A stretch of DNA of 64,000 bases from Frateuria defendens. Its GTDB lineage: Bacteria; Pseudomonadota; Gammaproteobacteria; Xanthomonadales; Rhodanobacteraceae. Below are positions 49,598-58,703 of this stretch, one piece after another. The translations under genes were made by a program, and so were the position numbers. How positions within the stretch are numbered: the stretch's first letter is position 1; each line of letters begins with the position of its first letter. The stretch spans positions 18,524 through 82,523 of the forward strand of contig NZ_LFQR01000005.1 in the NCBI RefSeq assembly GCF_001182895.1. The letters run 5' to 3'. Under the pieces are notes generated by a model. That model did no database searches and was not told where the DNA came from. It saw only the letters and a program-made list of their open reading frames with translations.

Positions 49598-50023
49598 ATG
49601 CTTCAGCGCAAACGCAGCGAACGCCCGTCCGGCACGTCCGGCAGCCTCGACACCAGCCTGATCGCCCAGGGCACCACGATCCACGGCGACCTGCGCTTCA
49701 GCGGCACGCTGCACCTGGACGGGCGCGTCGAGGGCGCGGTGCTGGCCGAGGGCGGGGAGGCGGTGTTCACGCTGAGCGAGCACGGCCAGGTGATCGGCGA
49801 GATCCGCGTGCCGCAGGCGGTGATCAACGGCCTGGTGCAGGGCGACATCCATGCCGGCACGCGGCTGGAACTGGCGCCGCAGGCACGGGTGACCGGCGAC
49901 GTGCACTACCGCACGCTGGAGATGGCCGCCGGCGCCCAGGTCAACGGGCGCATGGCCCACCAGGCCGAGGAGGGCCGCCGCGAACTGCCCGCCCCGGCGC
50001 TGGACGAAGCCGTGCCGGCCTGA
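49598..50023 (+). CDS. Bactofilin (polymer-forming cytoskeletal protein)
   Basis: A 141-aa protein with a central beta-solenoid domain (about residues 18-120) flanked by short disordered tails, the bactofilin layout. Repeats every 17-20 residues read TTIHGDLRFSGTLHLDGRVEGAV, VIGEIRVPQAVINGLVQGDI and ARVTGDVHYRTLEMAAGAQV (shown as separate parts; Gly/Val-rich turns). Bactofilins self-assemble without nucleotide and position cell-wall enzymes or help cell shape. It begins two bases after the DUF6776 stop. Confidence 0.88.
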   Translation: MLQRKRSERPSGTSGSLDTSLIAQGTTIHGDLRFSGTLHLDGRVEGAVLAEGGEAVFTLSEHGQVIGEIRVPQAVINGLVQGDIHAGTRLELAPQARVTGDVHYRTLEMAAGAQVNGRMAHQAEEGRRELPAPALDEAVPA

Positions 50024-50081
50024 ACGCGCTATCCTGCTCGCCCGAGCTTGAGCTTGCCCGCCGCAGCCGCATATCCCTCCT

Positions 50082-50450
50082 ATGGAAACCCTGCTCTCGA
50101 TCCCCGACTACCGCTCCAGCGGCGCGCCCATGGTGTTCACCGAGGCGGCCGCGCGCAAAGTGCACGAACTGATCGTCGAGGAAGGCAACCCCGACCTCAA
50201 GCTGCGCGTGTACATCAGCGGCGGCGGCTGCTCGGGCTTCCAGTATGGCTTCACCTTCGACGAGGCCCGGGCCGAGGACGACTTCGCGCTGGAGCGCGAC
50301 GGTGTCACCCTGCTGGTGGACCCGCTCTCGCTGCAATACCTCACCGGCGCGGAAATCGACTACACCGAGAACCTCTCCGGCTCGCAATTCGTGATCCGCA
50401 ACCCCAACGCCAAGACCACCTGCGGCTGCGGCTCCTCGTTCTCGATCTGA
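50082..50450 (+). CDS. erpA: Iron-sulfur cluster insertion protein
   Basis: A 122-aa A-type carrier delivering Fe-S clusters to IspG/IspH and other apoproteins. Cluster Cys residues are in [12 protein letters not shown] and in the C-terminal [11 protein letters not shown]. The conserved [17 protein letters not shown] block is present. The ATG has no good ribosome site (CCCTCC precedes it), and a -10-like TATCCT is at 50030-50035. It follows the bactofilin gene by 58 bp. Confidence 0.94.
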   Translation: METLLSIPDYRSSGAPMVFTEAAARKVHELIVEEGNPDLKLRVYISGGGCSGFQYGFTFDEARAEDDFALERDGVTLLVDPLSLQYLTGAEIDYTENLSGSQFVIRNPNAKTTCGCGSSFSI

Positions 50451-50460
50451 TCCGGCGCGG

Positions 50461-51414
50461 ATGGCTCCGTTGCGCCCCAACACCTTCGCCGGGCTGAGCC
50501 TGGTCCTCGACCGCGTCGCCGAGCGGCGCGACGAGTTGGACTGGGTGGAGGCGCAGGCGCTCTCGGACGAGGCGCGCTACCTGCTGCTCGACCCGGCCGG
50601 CGAAACCTGGCTGCTGGCGGAACGCGAAGCCCTGCGCTGGCTCGATGCGAACGAGCGCCGCGCCCTGTTCGCCGACCTTCCCGCCAGCCTGCTCGGCATC
50701 GCCGAGGGGCGTCCGCACTTCCTGCTCGCACTCGACGACGCCCATCCGGCGGACGCGCTCACCGCCGCGCTCGGCGCCCGCCGCATCGGCCTGCGCGACG
50801 CCGGCCTGCTGCTGCCGGCGGCCGAGGCCGGCCTGTTCGCCTACGCCAAGGGCCTGGCCCACTGGCAGCGCGAGACGCGCTATTGCGCCTACTGCGGCGC
50901 GCCGCTGGTGCTGGTGGCGTCCGGCCACCGCGCGCGGTGCACCAACGCGGCCTGCGGCCGGCTGCACTTCCCGCGCACGGACGCGGCGATCATCGTGATC
51001 GTGGAGCACGAGGGCGCCTGCCTGCTCGGCCGCCAGGCCGGCTGGCCGCCCGGCCGCTATTCCACCCTGGCCGGCTTCGTGGAGCCGGGCGAATCGCTGG
51101 AAGACGCCGTGCGCCGCGAGGTGGCGGAAGAATCGGGCGTGCGGGTGGAGGCCGTGCACTACCACTCCTCACAGCCCTGGCCGCTGCCTGCCTCGCTGAT
51201 GGTCGGCTTCACCGCCACCGCGCATTCGCGCGACATCCAGTTGCGCGACAGCGAGCTGGAAGACGCGCGCTGGTTCACGCCGCAGCAGATCGCCGCGGGC
51301 CTCGCCGACGGCAGCCTGCTCACGCCGACGCGGCTGTCGGTGTCCTACCAGCTGATCGCGCACTGGCTGCGCGAGCGCGCCGGCCTGGAGCTGGATACGC
51401 TCGTCGCGCGCTGA
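50461..51414 (+). CDS. nudC: NAD+ diphosphatase / NAD-capped RNA hydrolase
   Basis: A 317-aa Nudix enzyme that splits NAD(H) and removes NAD caps from RNA. The zinc ribbon has four Cys (CAYCG and CTNAACG, about residues 142-163). The Nudix box GFVEPGESLEDAVRREVAEE is followed by the specific SQPWPLPASLMVGF motif (SQPWPxPxS), which defines NudC. The N-terminal domain is variable. Begins 11 bp after erpA. Confidence 0.94.
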   Translation: MAPLRPNTFAGLSLVLDRVAERRDELDWVEAQALSDEARYLLLDPAGETWLLAEREALRWLDANERRALFADLPASLLGIAEGRPHFLLALDDAHPADALTAALGARRIGLRDAGLLLPAAEAGLFAYAKGLAHWQRETRYCAYCGAPLVLVASGHRARCTNAACGRLHFPRTDAAIIVIVEHEGACLLGRQAGWPPGRYSTLAGFVEPGESLEDAVRREVAEESGVRVEAVHYHSSQPWPLPASLMVGFTATAHSRDIQLRDSELEDARWFTPQQIAAGLADGSLLTPTRLSVSYQLIAHWLRERAGLELDTLVAR

Positions 51415-51488
51415 CCTGCCGCACCGTGCGGTCGCGCATCAGGCCGCCGGCTCCCTACAATGGAGCGCGTCCCCCGGGAGTTTCGACC

Positions 51489-52352
51489 ATGGCCGTCCCC
51501 CTGCTTGCCGTGCTGATCACCCTCGGCCTGCTGCACATGCTGCCGCAGCTCGCGCAGCGCCGCGACGATCCGCTGTTCCGCCGCTGGGTGCGGCAGCTGG
51601 ACGACACCGCCGGCCGCGGCCGCGTGCTGCTCGCCCTGCTGCCGCCGGTGCTGCTGTGCCTGCTGCTGGACTGGCTGTTCGGCCGCGCGCCACTGGGCGA
51701 GTTCGTGCAACTGTTGTTCGGCGTGCTGGTGCTGCTCTACAGCTTCGGCCCGCGCGAGTTCGAGGCCGACCTCGAAGCGGTCCTGCAGGCCGGCGACCCG
51801 CCTGGACGCGAAGCCGCCGTGCAACGGCTGGCGGAACCGGGCGGGCAGGTCGTCTGGAACGCCCATGCGGTGGGCGAGGTGATCGCCATGGCGGCGCTGC
51901 GCCGGCGCTTCGGCGTGGTGTTCTGGTTCTTCGTGCTCGGCCCGGCCGGCGCGCTGCTGTACCGGCTGGCGCAGACGCTGGGCCGCGACGACGGCGCCTC
52001 GGCCGACGGCGCCACGCACGCGCGCTACGTGGCCAACGCGCTGGACTGGCTGCCCGCGCAGCTGCTGGTGTTCACCCTGGCCCTGGTTGGCCACTGGGAA
52101 ACGGTGATCGGCGCCTGGCGCCGCTGGCACGAGACGGCCGGGCCGACCAGCTGGTACCGGCAGGAGCCGGGCTTCCTCGGCGACGCCGCCTGTGCCGACA
52201 TCGCGATGGAGATCGAGGGCGGCGACGGCTACACCGAAGAGCGCGCCGATCCGCTGCTGGAACTGCGGCGCATGCGCAGCACCTTCCTGCGCGCCCTGCT
52301 GGCGTGGCTGTGCGTGGTGGCGCTGGTGGTGCTGGGCGGCTGGGCGAACTGA
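51489..52352 (+). CDS. ampE: AmpE-like regulatory signalling modulator
   Basis: A 287-aa inner-membrane protein with four to five hydrophobic segments. The AmpE-type features are a soluble central loop with RFGVVFWFFVLGPAGALLYRL, DGATHARYVANALDWLPAQL and a C-terminal last helix. AmpE is linked with AmpD in control of beta-lactamase induction, but ampD is not adjacent here. A -10-like TACAAT is at 51456-51461 and GGGAG ahead of the ATG. Called from overall pattern; moderately sure. Confidence 0.75.
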   Translation: MAVPLLAVLITLGLLHMLPQLAQRRDDPLFRRWVRQLDDTAGRGRVLLALLPPVLLCLLLDWLFGRAPLGEFVQLLFGVLVLLYSFGPREFEADLEAVLQAGDPPGREAAVQRLAEPGGQVVWNAHAVGEVIAMAALRRRFGVVFWFFVLGPAGALLYRLAQTLGRDDGASADGATHARYVANALDWLPAQLLVFTLALVGHWETVIGAWRRWHETAGPTSWYRQEPGFLGDAACADIAMEIEGGDGYTEERADPLLELRRMRSTFLRALLAWLCVVALVVLGGWAN

Positions 52353-52411
52353 TCGTCCGCGGCACCGCCGTCCGGCACCGCGCCAAAGCGGCGCGCGCGT
52401 GAACGCATCCC

Positions 52412-54286
52412 TCAAGCCATCGCCCCGCGCAATTCGCGCACCCGCGTCTCTAGCCCTTCGATGCGCACCTGCGCGGGCGCCACCGGCGCATCCACCACCA
52501 GCTCCACCCGCGCGCGGAAGCGCCGCGGCAGGCGCGCGCGATGCAGCATGCTGTCGCGCCGGCTCCACACGCTGCCCCACAGGCCGCGCAGCGCCATCGG
52601 CACCACCGGTACCGGGCGGCGCTCGAGGATGCGCAGCACGCCCGGCCGAAACGGCGCCACGTCGCCGTCGCGGGTCAGCCCGCCCTCGGGGAAGAGGCAC
52701 ACCAGCTCGCCGTCGGCGAGCGCCGCGTCGATCGCCTCGTAGGCCTGCTGCAGCACCGCCGGATCTTCCTGCTGCCCCGCGATCGGGATCGCCTTGGCGG
52801 TGCGGAACACGAAGTTGAGCAGCGGCAGGTTGAAGATCCTGTAGTGCATCACGAAGCGCGCCGGCCGCCGCAGGCTGGCCATCAGCAGCAGCGGGTCCAT
52901 GAAGCTCACGTGGTTGCACACCAGGATGGCCGGCCCTTCCTCGGGCACGTGGCGCAGGCCGTCCACGCGCACCCGGTAGAACGTGTTCACCAGCACCCAG
53001 GTGATGAAGCGCATCACGAACTCGGGCACCAGCACGAAGATATAGGCCGCCACCGCCACGTTGAGCAGCGCGACGGCGAGGTAGATCTGCGTCGCCTCCA
53101 GCCCCAATGCGCCGAGCCCCAGCCCGAAGCCGGCGGCCAGCACGATCAGCAGCGCGTTGACGATGTTGTTGCCGGCGATCACGCGCGAGAGCCGCTCGCG
53201 CGGCGCGCGCGCCTGCACGTAGGCGAACAGCGGCACCACGTAGAGCCCGGCGGAGAGGCCGATCAGGGCGAGGTCCAGCGCCACCCGCCAGCTGCCCGGC
53301 TGGCCCAGGAAGGCCAGCCAGTCCAGGCCTTGCGCCACCGCGGCGCCGTGCCGCGCGAAGTGCAGGTCCACCCCGAACACGGTGAGGCCGAAGGCGCCCA
53401 GCGGCACCAGGCCGATCTCCACCCGCCGCCCGCCGATGCGCTCGCACAGCAGCGCGCCCACGCCGGTGCCGATCGAGAACAGGGTGAGCACCAGCGTGTT
53501 CACCGAACCGTCGCCGCCCAGCGTGCCGCGCGTGTAGGTGGGCAACTGCGCCACCAGCACGGTGCCGAAGAACCAGAACCAGGAGATGCCGAGCACCGCG
53601 TTCCACACCGCGCGGTCGGCGCGGGTGAGCGCCAGCACGCGCGCCGTCTCGCTGAAGGGGTTCCAGTTGAGCTTGAGCTGCGGCGCGGTGGCCGGCGCCG
53701 GCGGCACGCGCCGGCTGACGAGGTAGCCGCCGACCGCCACCGCCATCGTCACCAGCGAGACCACCACCGGCCCCGCGCCCGCGATCAGCATCAGCGCGCT
53801 GCCCACGATCATGCCAACCAGGATCGCCAGCTGCGTGCCCATCTCCACCAGGCCGTTGCCGCCCACGAGTTCCGCGGGCGCGAGCGCCTGCGGCAGGATC
53901 GCGTACTTGATCGGCCCGAACACCGTCGAATGCAGTCCCATCAGGAACAGCACCACCAGCAGCAGCGCGGCGTGGTGCGTGTAGAAGCCCACCGCCGCCA
54001 CCGCCATCGCCGCGATCTCGAACAACTTCACCGCGCGGATGATGCGCGTCTTCTCGAACTTCTCCGCCAGTTGCCCCGCGCTGGCCGAGAACAGGAAGAA
54101 GGGCAGGATGAACAGCGCCGGCGCGAAGTTGGTGTAGAGCGCCACCGTGCGCTCGCCCAGCCCCATCTGGAACGCCACCAGCATCACCATCGCGTTGCGG
54201 AAGGCGTTGTCGTTGAACGCGCCGAGCGCCTGGGTCCAGAAGAACGGCGCGAAGCGGCGGCTGCCGAGCAGGGCGAATTGGCTCAT
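52412..54286 (-). CDS. Fusion of MFS lysophospholipid transporter (LplT-like) and PlsC acyltransferase
   Basis: A 624-aa inner-membrane protein. The N-terminal 400 residues are an LplT-like MFS transporter (QALGAFNDNAFRNAMVMLVA, FGPIKYAILPQAL, NGLVEMGTQLAILVG) that flips lysophospholipids inward. The C-terminal ~200 residues are a PlsC domain with HX4D (CNHVSFMD), CLFPEGGLTRDG (EGG) and PVVPMALRGLWG. The fused pair would import and reacylate lysophospholipids, matching the Aas/LplT pathway in one chain. No acyl-ACP synthetase domain is present, unlike Aas. Between convergent ampE and a hairpin. Confidence 0.9.
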   Translation of the reverse strand: MSQFALLGSRRFAPFFWTQALGAFNDNAFRNAMVMLVAFQMGLGERTVALYTNFAPALFILPFFLFSASAGQLAEKFEKTRIIRAVKLFEIAAMAVAAVGFYTHHAALLLVVLFLMGLHSTVFGPIKYAILPQALAPAELVGGNGLVEMGTQLAILVGMIVGSALMLIAGAGPVVVSLVTMAVAVGGYLVSRRVPPAPATAPQLKLNWNPFSETARVLALTRADRAVWNAVLGISWFWFFGTVLVAQLPTYTRGTLGGDGSVNTLVLTLFSIGTGVGALLCERIGGRRVEIGLVPLGAFGLTVFGVDLHFARHGAAVAQGLDWLAFLGQPGSWRVALDLALIGLSAGLYVVPLFAYVQARAPRERLSRVIAGNNIVNALLIVLAAGFGLGLGALGLEATQIYLAVALLNVAVAAYIFVLVPEFVMRFITWVLVNTFYRVRVDGLRHVPEEGPAILVCNHVSFMDPLLLMASLRRPARFVMHYRIFNLPLLNFVFRTAKAIPIAGQQEDPAVLQQAYEAIDAALADGELVCLFPEGGLTRDGDVAPFRPGVLRILERRPVPVVPMALRGLWGSVWSRRDSMLHRARLPRRFRARVELVVDAPVAPAQVRIEGLETRVRELRGAMA

Positions 54287-54434
54287 ACGCGCCTTGGGCT
54301 TGGAAGTAGTCGCTAGCGTAGCGTGAATGCGTTGCCGTCCAGCGCCGGCATGGCGGTTTGGGCGCGAGCGCGACGAGGTCCGCCCCGTGCACCGCCGCGG
54401 GCCGAATGGCGGCCGGAACCGAAGCGCGCGCTTC

Positions 54435-54459
54435 GCCGGCCGCCACGCCAGCGGCCGGC
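54435..54459 (-). terminator. Hairpin after the beta-propeller gene
   Basis: GCCGGCCGC and GCGGCCGGC form a perfect 9-bp stem with loop CACGCCA, nine bases beyond the beta-propeller gene stop on the minus strand. No U-run is seen. Confidence 0.55.
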
Positions 54460-54467
54460 GCTCCCGC

Positions 54468-55619
54468 TCAGCGCTGGCGCTCGATGTCCGCGCCGCCGCC
54501 CGGCAGCGGCGCGTCGCCCTGCACGGTGAGCGCCTTGCCGTCCCAGCCCAGCGTGCGCAGCGAGCGGTCCATCACGCCCTGCACCAGGATGCGCTTGCCG
54601 TCGGGCGTGAACACCAGGCCCTGCGGCCACAGCGTGCCCGGCGCCTGCGCGAGCCGGGTCAGGTGGCCGTCGGCGAGGGCGAACACGGTGACGACGCCGC
54701 GCGGGTGGTAGAGCGGGCTCTGCTGCGGCATCGCCGAACCGTTCTGCGAAACCACGGCGAGGTAGCGGCCGTCGGGCGAGATGTCGGTGCCTTCCGGCGC
54801 GTTGGGCACGGCCACCGTCTGCACCACGCGATAAGGCCGGGCGGCGAGGTCGAGCACGGCGAGGCCGCCGGGCTTGCCTTCGCCATGGCCGAGCAGGTTG
54901 ATCACCGCGTAGCGGCCGTCGGGCGTGAGGCGGATGGTCCACGGGCCGGGCTGCAGGGCGATCGGCTCGGGCTCCACGCGCACCGTGTCGCCGTCGAGAT
55001 CGAGCACATGCACGCGGTCGCCCTTCCACAGGCTGACCAGGGCGTGGCGGCCGTCCGGCAGGATGGCGAGGCCGGCGGGGAAGCCCGGCTCACCCGGCAG
55101 CGCGATGACCTGGCCCTCGCTCAGCCGCTGCCCGTCGAAGCGGTACCAGGAGAGCGTGCCGGAAACGCCGCCGGCGACCAGCACGTGCCTGCCGTCCGGC
55201 GTGATGCGCACGGTGGTGGCGCCGGGCGTGGCATGCACCTGCTGCACCACGCGCGGCGCGGCGCCGGCGAGGTCGATCACGCTGAGGCGATCGTCCGGCG
55301 TGATGGCCTGCCTGGCGTCGTCCGCGCGCGAGGCGGAAGCCACCAGCGCGATGCGGCCGTCCGCCGACACCGTCACCGCGGTCGGCGGGCCGACCACGCT
55401 GGTCGGCACCTCGACGCTCGCGCGCACGCGCCAGCGCCCCTGCGCGTCCGGCGCCAGCACGGAGAGCGTGTCGGCGTGCAGCGGCTGCGGCAGCACCTGC
55501 TTGGCCTCGGGGTTGAGCACCGAGTGCGCGTCGTTGGCGGAGACCACCACCTGGGCGTGGGCCGCGGTGGCGGCCAGGCCCAGGCTTAGGCATGAGACGA
55601 CGGCGAGCAGAGCTTTCAT
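54468..55619 (-). CDS. Secreted YVTN-type beta-propeller protein
   Basis: A 383-aa protein with a Sec signal peptide (MKALLAVVSCLSLGLAATAAHA). The mature part is a seven-bladed YVTN/lactonase-like propeller with about seven repeats each ending in ...PDGRxxLV (VSADGRIALVASAS, ITPDGRHVLVAGG, ILPDGRHALVSLW, LTPDGRYAVINLL, ISPDGRYLAVVSQ, FTPDGKRILVQGV). No catalytic residues or cofactor motifs are recognised. Function unknown; such proteins serve as periplasmic scaffolds or lactonases. A minus-strand gene ahead of the LplT-PlsC gene, about 180 bp away. Confidence 0.78.
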   Translation of the reverse strand: MKALLAVVSCLSLGLAATAAHAQVVVSANDAHSVLNPEAKQVLPQPLHADTLSVLAPDAQGRWRVRASVEVPTSVVGPPTAVTVSADGRIALVASASRADDARQAITPDDRLSVIDLAGAAPRVVQQVHATPGATTVRITPDGRHVLVAGGVSGTLSWYRFDGQRLSEGQVIALPGEPGFPAGLAILPDGRHALVSLWKGDRVHVLDLDGDTVRVEPEPIALQPGPWTIRLTPDGRYAVINLLGHGEGKPGGLAVLDLAARPYRVVQTVAVPNAPEGTDISPDGRYLAVVSQNGSAMPQQSPLYHPRGVVTVFALADGHLTRLAQAPGTLWPQGLVFTPDGKRILVQGVMDRSLRTLGWDGKALTVQGDAPLPGGGADIERQR

Positions 55620-55685
55620 GGCATGGCCTTGCGAGAGGAGTGGAGCGACCCGGCGGCGACCGGCCGTCGCGGGTCGGGAAACGGC

Positions 55686-56984
55686 TCAGCCGCGGCGCAG
55701 CGCGCGGTGGGCGATGTCGCGGCGGCAGAAGCCGCCGTTGAAGCGGATCTTCGCCACCGCCTCGTAGGCGTGCTCGCGCGCGGCGGCGATGTCCTTGCCC
55801 AGCGCGCAGACGGTGAGCACGCGCCCGCCGGCGGTGACGGCACGGCCCTCGGCATCCAGTTTGGTGCCGGCGTGGAACACCTTCACGTCGGTGCCCACGG
55901 CGGCGTCGAGGCCCTCGATCACGTCGCCGCTTTGCACCTTGCCGGGATAGCCGCCGGCGGCCAGCACCACGCCGATGGACGGGCGCGGGTCCCAGACGGC
56001 ATGGGTGCGCTCAAGTTCGCCGTCCAGCGCGGCCTCGACCAGCTCGACCAGGTCGGACTTCAGGCGCAACATGATCGGTTGCGTCTCCGGGTCGCCGAAG
56101 CGCACGTTGAACTCGATCACCTTGGGCGCACCGCGCTTGTCGATCATCAGGCCGGCGTAGAGAAAGCCGATGAAGGGCGCGCCCTCGGCGGCCATGCCGC
56201 GCAGGGTGGGCTCGATCACCTCTTTGAGGATGCGCTGCTCCACCGCCGGCGTGACCACCGGCGCGGGCGAGTAGGCGCCCATGCCGCCGGTGTTGGGGCC
56301 GAGGTCGCCCTCGTCGCGGCGCTTGTGGTCCTGGCTGGAGGCCATGGGCAGCGCGTGCTGGCCGTCGCTCATCACGATGTAGCTGGCCTCCTCGCCTTCG
56401 AGGAATTCCTCGATCACCACCCGCGCGGAGGCGTCGCCATAGGCGTGCGCGCCGAGCATGTCGTGCAGCGCGAGTTCCGCGTCGGCGAGGGTCAGCGCCA
56501 CCACTACGCCCTTGCCGGCGGCGAGGCCGTCGGCCTTGATCACGATCGGCGTGCCGCCGCTCTGATGGGCCTGTTCGCGCACGTAGGCCAGCGCGGGATG
56601 CAGCTCGGTGAACACCGCGTAGCGCGCGGTGGGGATGTTGTGGCGGAGCAGGAAATCCTTGGCGAAGGCCTTGGAGCCTTCCAGCTGCGCGGCGATGGCG
56701 CGGGGCCCGAAGATGCGCAGGCCCGCGTCGCGGAACTTGTCCACCACGCCGGCCACCAGCGGCACCTCGGGGCCGACCACGGTGAGCGCGACTTTCTCGG
56801 CCTTGGCCAGCTTGAGCAGGCCGTCCAGATCGGTCACCGCCACCTCGGCGTTGCGCAGGCCGCGCTCGCGCGCCGTGCCGGCGTTGCCGGGTGCCACGAT
56901 CACCTCGCTCACCCGCGTGGACTGCTTGAGCTTCCACGCCAGCGCGTGCTCGCGGCCGCCGCTGCCGATCACCAGTACTTTCAT
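55686..56984 (-). CDS. purD: Phosphoribosylamine-glycine ligase
   Basis: A 432-aa ATP-grasp enzyme of purine biosynthesis. The N-terminal nucleotide domain has VLVIGSGGREHALAWKL. Central ATP-grasp motifs include PIVIKADGLAAGKGVVVA, EEFLEGEEAS and DHKRRDEGDLGPNTGGMGAY. VIEFNVRFGDPETQ is the metal-binding block. GGAGCGAGGC precedes the ATG. A TACAAT -10 box lies at 57030-57035. It is usually found with purH; that gene is not in this window. Divergent from the class D beta-lactamase gene. Confidence 0.96.
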   Translation of the reverse strand: MKVLVIGSGGREHALAWKLKQSTRVSEVIVAPGNAGTARERGLRNAEVAVTDLDGLLKLAKAEKVALTVVGPEVPLVAGVVDKFRDAGLRIFGPRAIAAQLEGSKAFAKDFLLRHNIPTARYAVFTELHPALAYVREQAHQSGGTPIVIKADGLAAGKGVVVALTLADAELALHDMLGAHAYGDASARVVIEEFLEGEEASYIVMSDGQHALPMASSQDHKRRDEGDLGPNTGGMGAYSPAPVVTPAVEQRILKEVIEPTLRGMAAEGAPFIGFLYAGLMIDKRGAPKVIEFNVRFGDPETQPIMLRLKSDLVELVEAALDGELERTHAVWDPRPSIGVVLAAGGYPGKVQSGDVIEGLDAAVGTDVKVFHAGTKLDAEGRAVTAGGRVLTVCALGKDIAAAREHAYEAVAKIRFNGGFCRRDIAHRALRRG

Positions 56985-57130
56985 GCCTCGCTCCGCCGGA
57001 TGGGGTCGCGCCGGATGGCGCAGCGCGGCATTGTACCGGGTGTGTGCCTGCGTACGGCCAGATCCGCACCCCACCGCTGCCGCGGCGGCGGCCTAGGCTC
57101 GGCGCCGCGCCCATGCCGTGGAGATTTCCG

Positions 57131-57976
57131 ATGAAACGCTACGCCTCGCTCGCCCTCTGCCTGCTCGCCTTCGCCGGTGCCAGTTTCGCCGCCCGCGCCG
57201 CCCCGCCCTGGCGCGAGCAGCCGGCCTGGCGGGCCGCCTTCGCCGAGGCGCACGTGAAGGGCACCCTGCTGGTCTACGACGAGCGGGCCGACGCCTGGCT
57301 GGTGGCGGATGCCGAACGCGCCCGCCGCGCCTACCTGCCGGCCTCCACCTTCAAGCTGTTCAACGCGCTGGTGGCGCTGGACACCGGCGCGGTGAAGGAC
57401 GAGTTCGAGGTGATCCGCTGGGACGGTAAGGTGCGTACCGTCGGCGGCGCGCCCATGGCCGAGTGGAACCGCGACAACTCCCTGGCCAGCGGCATGCGCT
57501 ATTCCACCGTGTGGTTCTACCAGGAGGTGGCGCGGCGCGCGGGCACCCAACGCATGCAGGCCTGGCTCGACAAGGCCGGCTACGGCAACCGCGACCTCGG
57601 CGGCGGCATCGACCAGTTCTGGCTCAGCGGCCGGCTGCGCATCTCGGCCGCGCAGCAGGTGGATTTCCTGCGCCGGCTGGCCGACGGCACGCTGCCGTTC
57701 TCCCCGCGCGCGCAGGAGGCCGTGCGGCGCATCAGCATCACCGAGTCCGCGCCCGGCTACGTGCTGCACGCCAAGACCGGCTGGGGCACGGGTGCGGCGC
57801 AGAACGCGGCGCACGAGGACCTGGGCTGGTACGTCGGCTGGGTGGAGCGCGGCGGGCGGCGCTGGTTCTTCGCCATGAACATCGACCTGCCGCAGGCCGG
57901 CGACGCGGCCCAGCGCGTGCCGCTGGCGAAGCGGCTGCTGGCGCAGCTGGGCGCCTTGCCGGCCACTGGCGGCTGA
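57131..57976 (+). CDS. Class D (OXA-type) beta-lactamase
   Basis: A 281-aa secreted serine beta-lactamase with a Sec signal (MKRYASLALCLLAFAGASFA). Class D motifs are all present: PASTFKLFNAL (Ser72, and carbamylated Lys75), STVWFYQEVA (SxV-type), YGNRDLGGGIDQFWLS (YGN and W-x-x-S region) and LHAKTGWG (KTG). A GGAGA ribosome site precedes the ATG. It sits between purD and housekeeping genes with no mobility genes near, so it looks like a resident chromosomal enzyme, with hydrolysis range unknown. An AmpE-like gene lies 5 kb away. Confidence 0.9.
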   Translation: MKRYASLALCLLAFAGASFAARAAPPWREQPAWRAAFAEAHVKGTLLVYDERADAWLVADAERARRAYLPASTFKLFNALVALDTGAVKDEFEVIRWDGKVRTVGGAPMAEWNRDNSLASGMRYSTVWFYQEVARRAGTQRMQAWLDKAGYGNRDLGGGIDQFWLSGRLRISAAQQVDFLRRLADGTLPFSPRAQEAVRRISITESAPGYVLHAKTGWGTGAAQNAAHEDLGWYVGWVERGGRRWFFAMNIDLPQAGDAAQRVPLAKRLLAQLGALPATGG

Positions 57977-58006
57977 ACCCTCGCCCGGCCGCCGGGCCCG
58001 GCGAGT

Positions 58007-58636
58007 TCAGCCGGCCCGCTCCGCGGCTGGCTCGGCCGCGGGCCCGGGCCACGCCTGCCAGCGGAAGTAGCGGTGGTGGGCGAGGCGCAGCAGGTCGAAG
58101 TCTTCCCGGGTGTCGCCATAGGCGTACACCTCGGGATACGCCGACAAGTCGCACGCCTCGGCGACGCGCCGCGCCTTCTCGGGGCCCACGCACTGGGCGC
58201 CACGGTAGCGGCCGGTGAGCACGCCGCCCTCGACCTCCAGTTCCGAGCAGATCAGCTCGAGCCCGTGCTGGCGGCACCAGGGCGACAGGTAGACGTCGAG
58301 CGCGCCGGAGACGACCATCACGCGGTCGCCCTGCGCCCGGTGCCAGGCGATGCGCTCGAGCGCGATCTCGCGCAGCACGCCGGGCAACACCGCCGAGGCG
58401 AAGCGCCGGCCATGTTCGACGGCGACGGCCTCGGGCAGGCCGGCGAGCCCGACGCGCACGGCGCTGGCGCGGATCAGGTTGCCGGGCACCAGCCCGAGCT
58501 TGTAGCCGGCGACCAGCGGCGCCAGCACGATCCGCGCGGGCAGGCGCCGCCGCGGCGGCACGGCGGCGTGCAGGAAGTCGGCGAACATCGCGCGCGTGGT
58601 GATGGTGCCGTCGAAATCGAACAGGGCGAGGTTCAC
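58007..58636 (-). CDS. HAD-IB family phosphatase (SerB-like)
   Basis: A 209-aa haloacid dehalogenase-superfamily phosphatase. Motif I is LALFDFDGTIT (nucleophilic Asp). SGALDVYLSPWCRQHGLEL gives the Ser of motif II. GPEKARRVAE and YAYGDTREDFDLLRLA give Lys of motif III and the Asp pair of motif IV. This is the HAD-IB subclass (SerB/PSP-like). Start codon GTG at 58636. It lies 67 bp downstream of the AMP-ligase and in the same direction, so it probably acts on a related phosphate. Substrate unknown. Confidence 0.8.
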   Translation of the reverse strand: MNLALFDFDGTITTRAMFADFLHAAVPPRRRLPARIVLAPLVAGYKLGLVPGNLIRASAVRVGLAGLPEAVAVEHGRRFASAVLPGVLREIALERIAWHRAQGDRVMVVSGALDVYLSPWCRQHGLELICSELEVEGGVLTGRYRGAQCVGPEKARRVAEACDLSAYPEVYAYGDTREDFDLLRLAHHRYFRWQAWPGPAAEPAAERAG

Positions 58637-58703
58637 GGCGCGGCGGCTCCGCAGGGTGGCATCGGCGCCGGCCACGCGGGCGCGGCGTGCGTTCTCGGGG
58701 AGA

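Noticed and set aside
57131..57976. OXA gene as an acquired resistance cassette
   Set aside because: No integrase, attC-like site, insertion sequence or change in base composition is visible. The neighbours are housekeeping genes.
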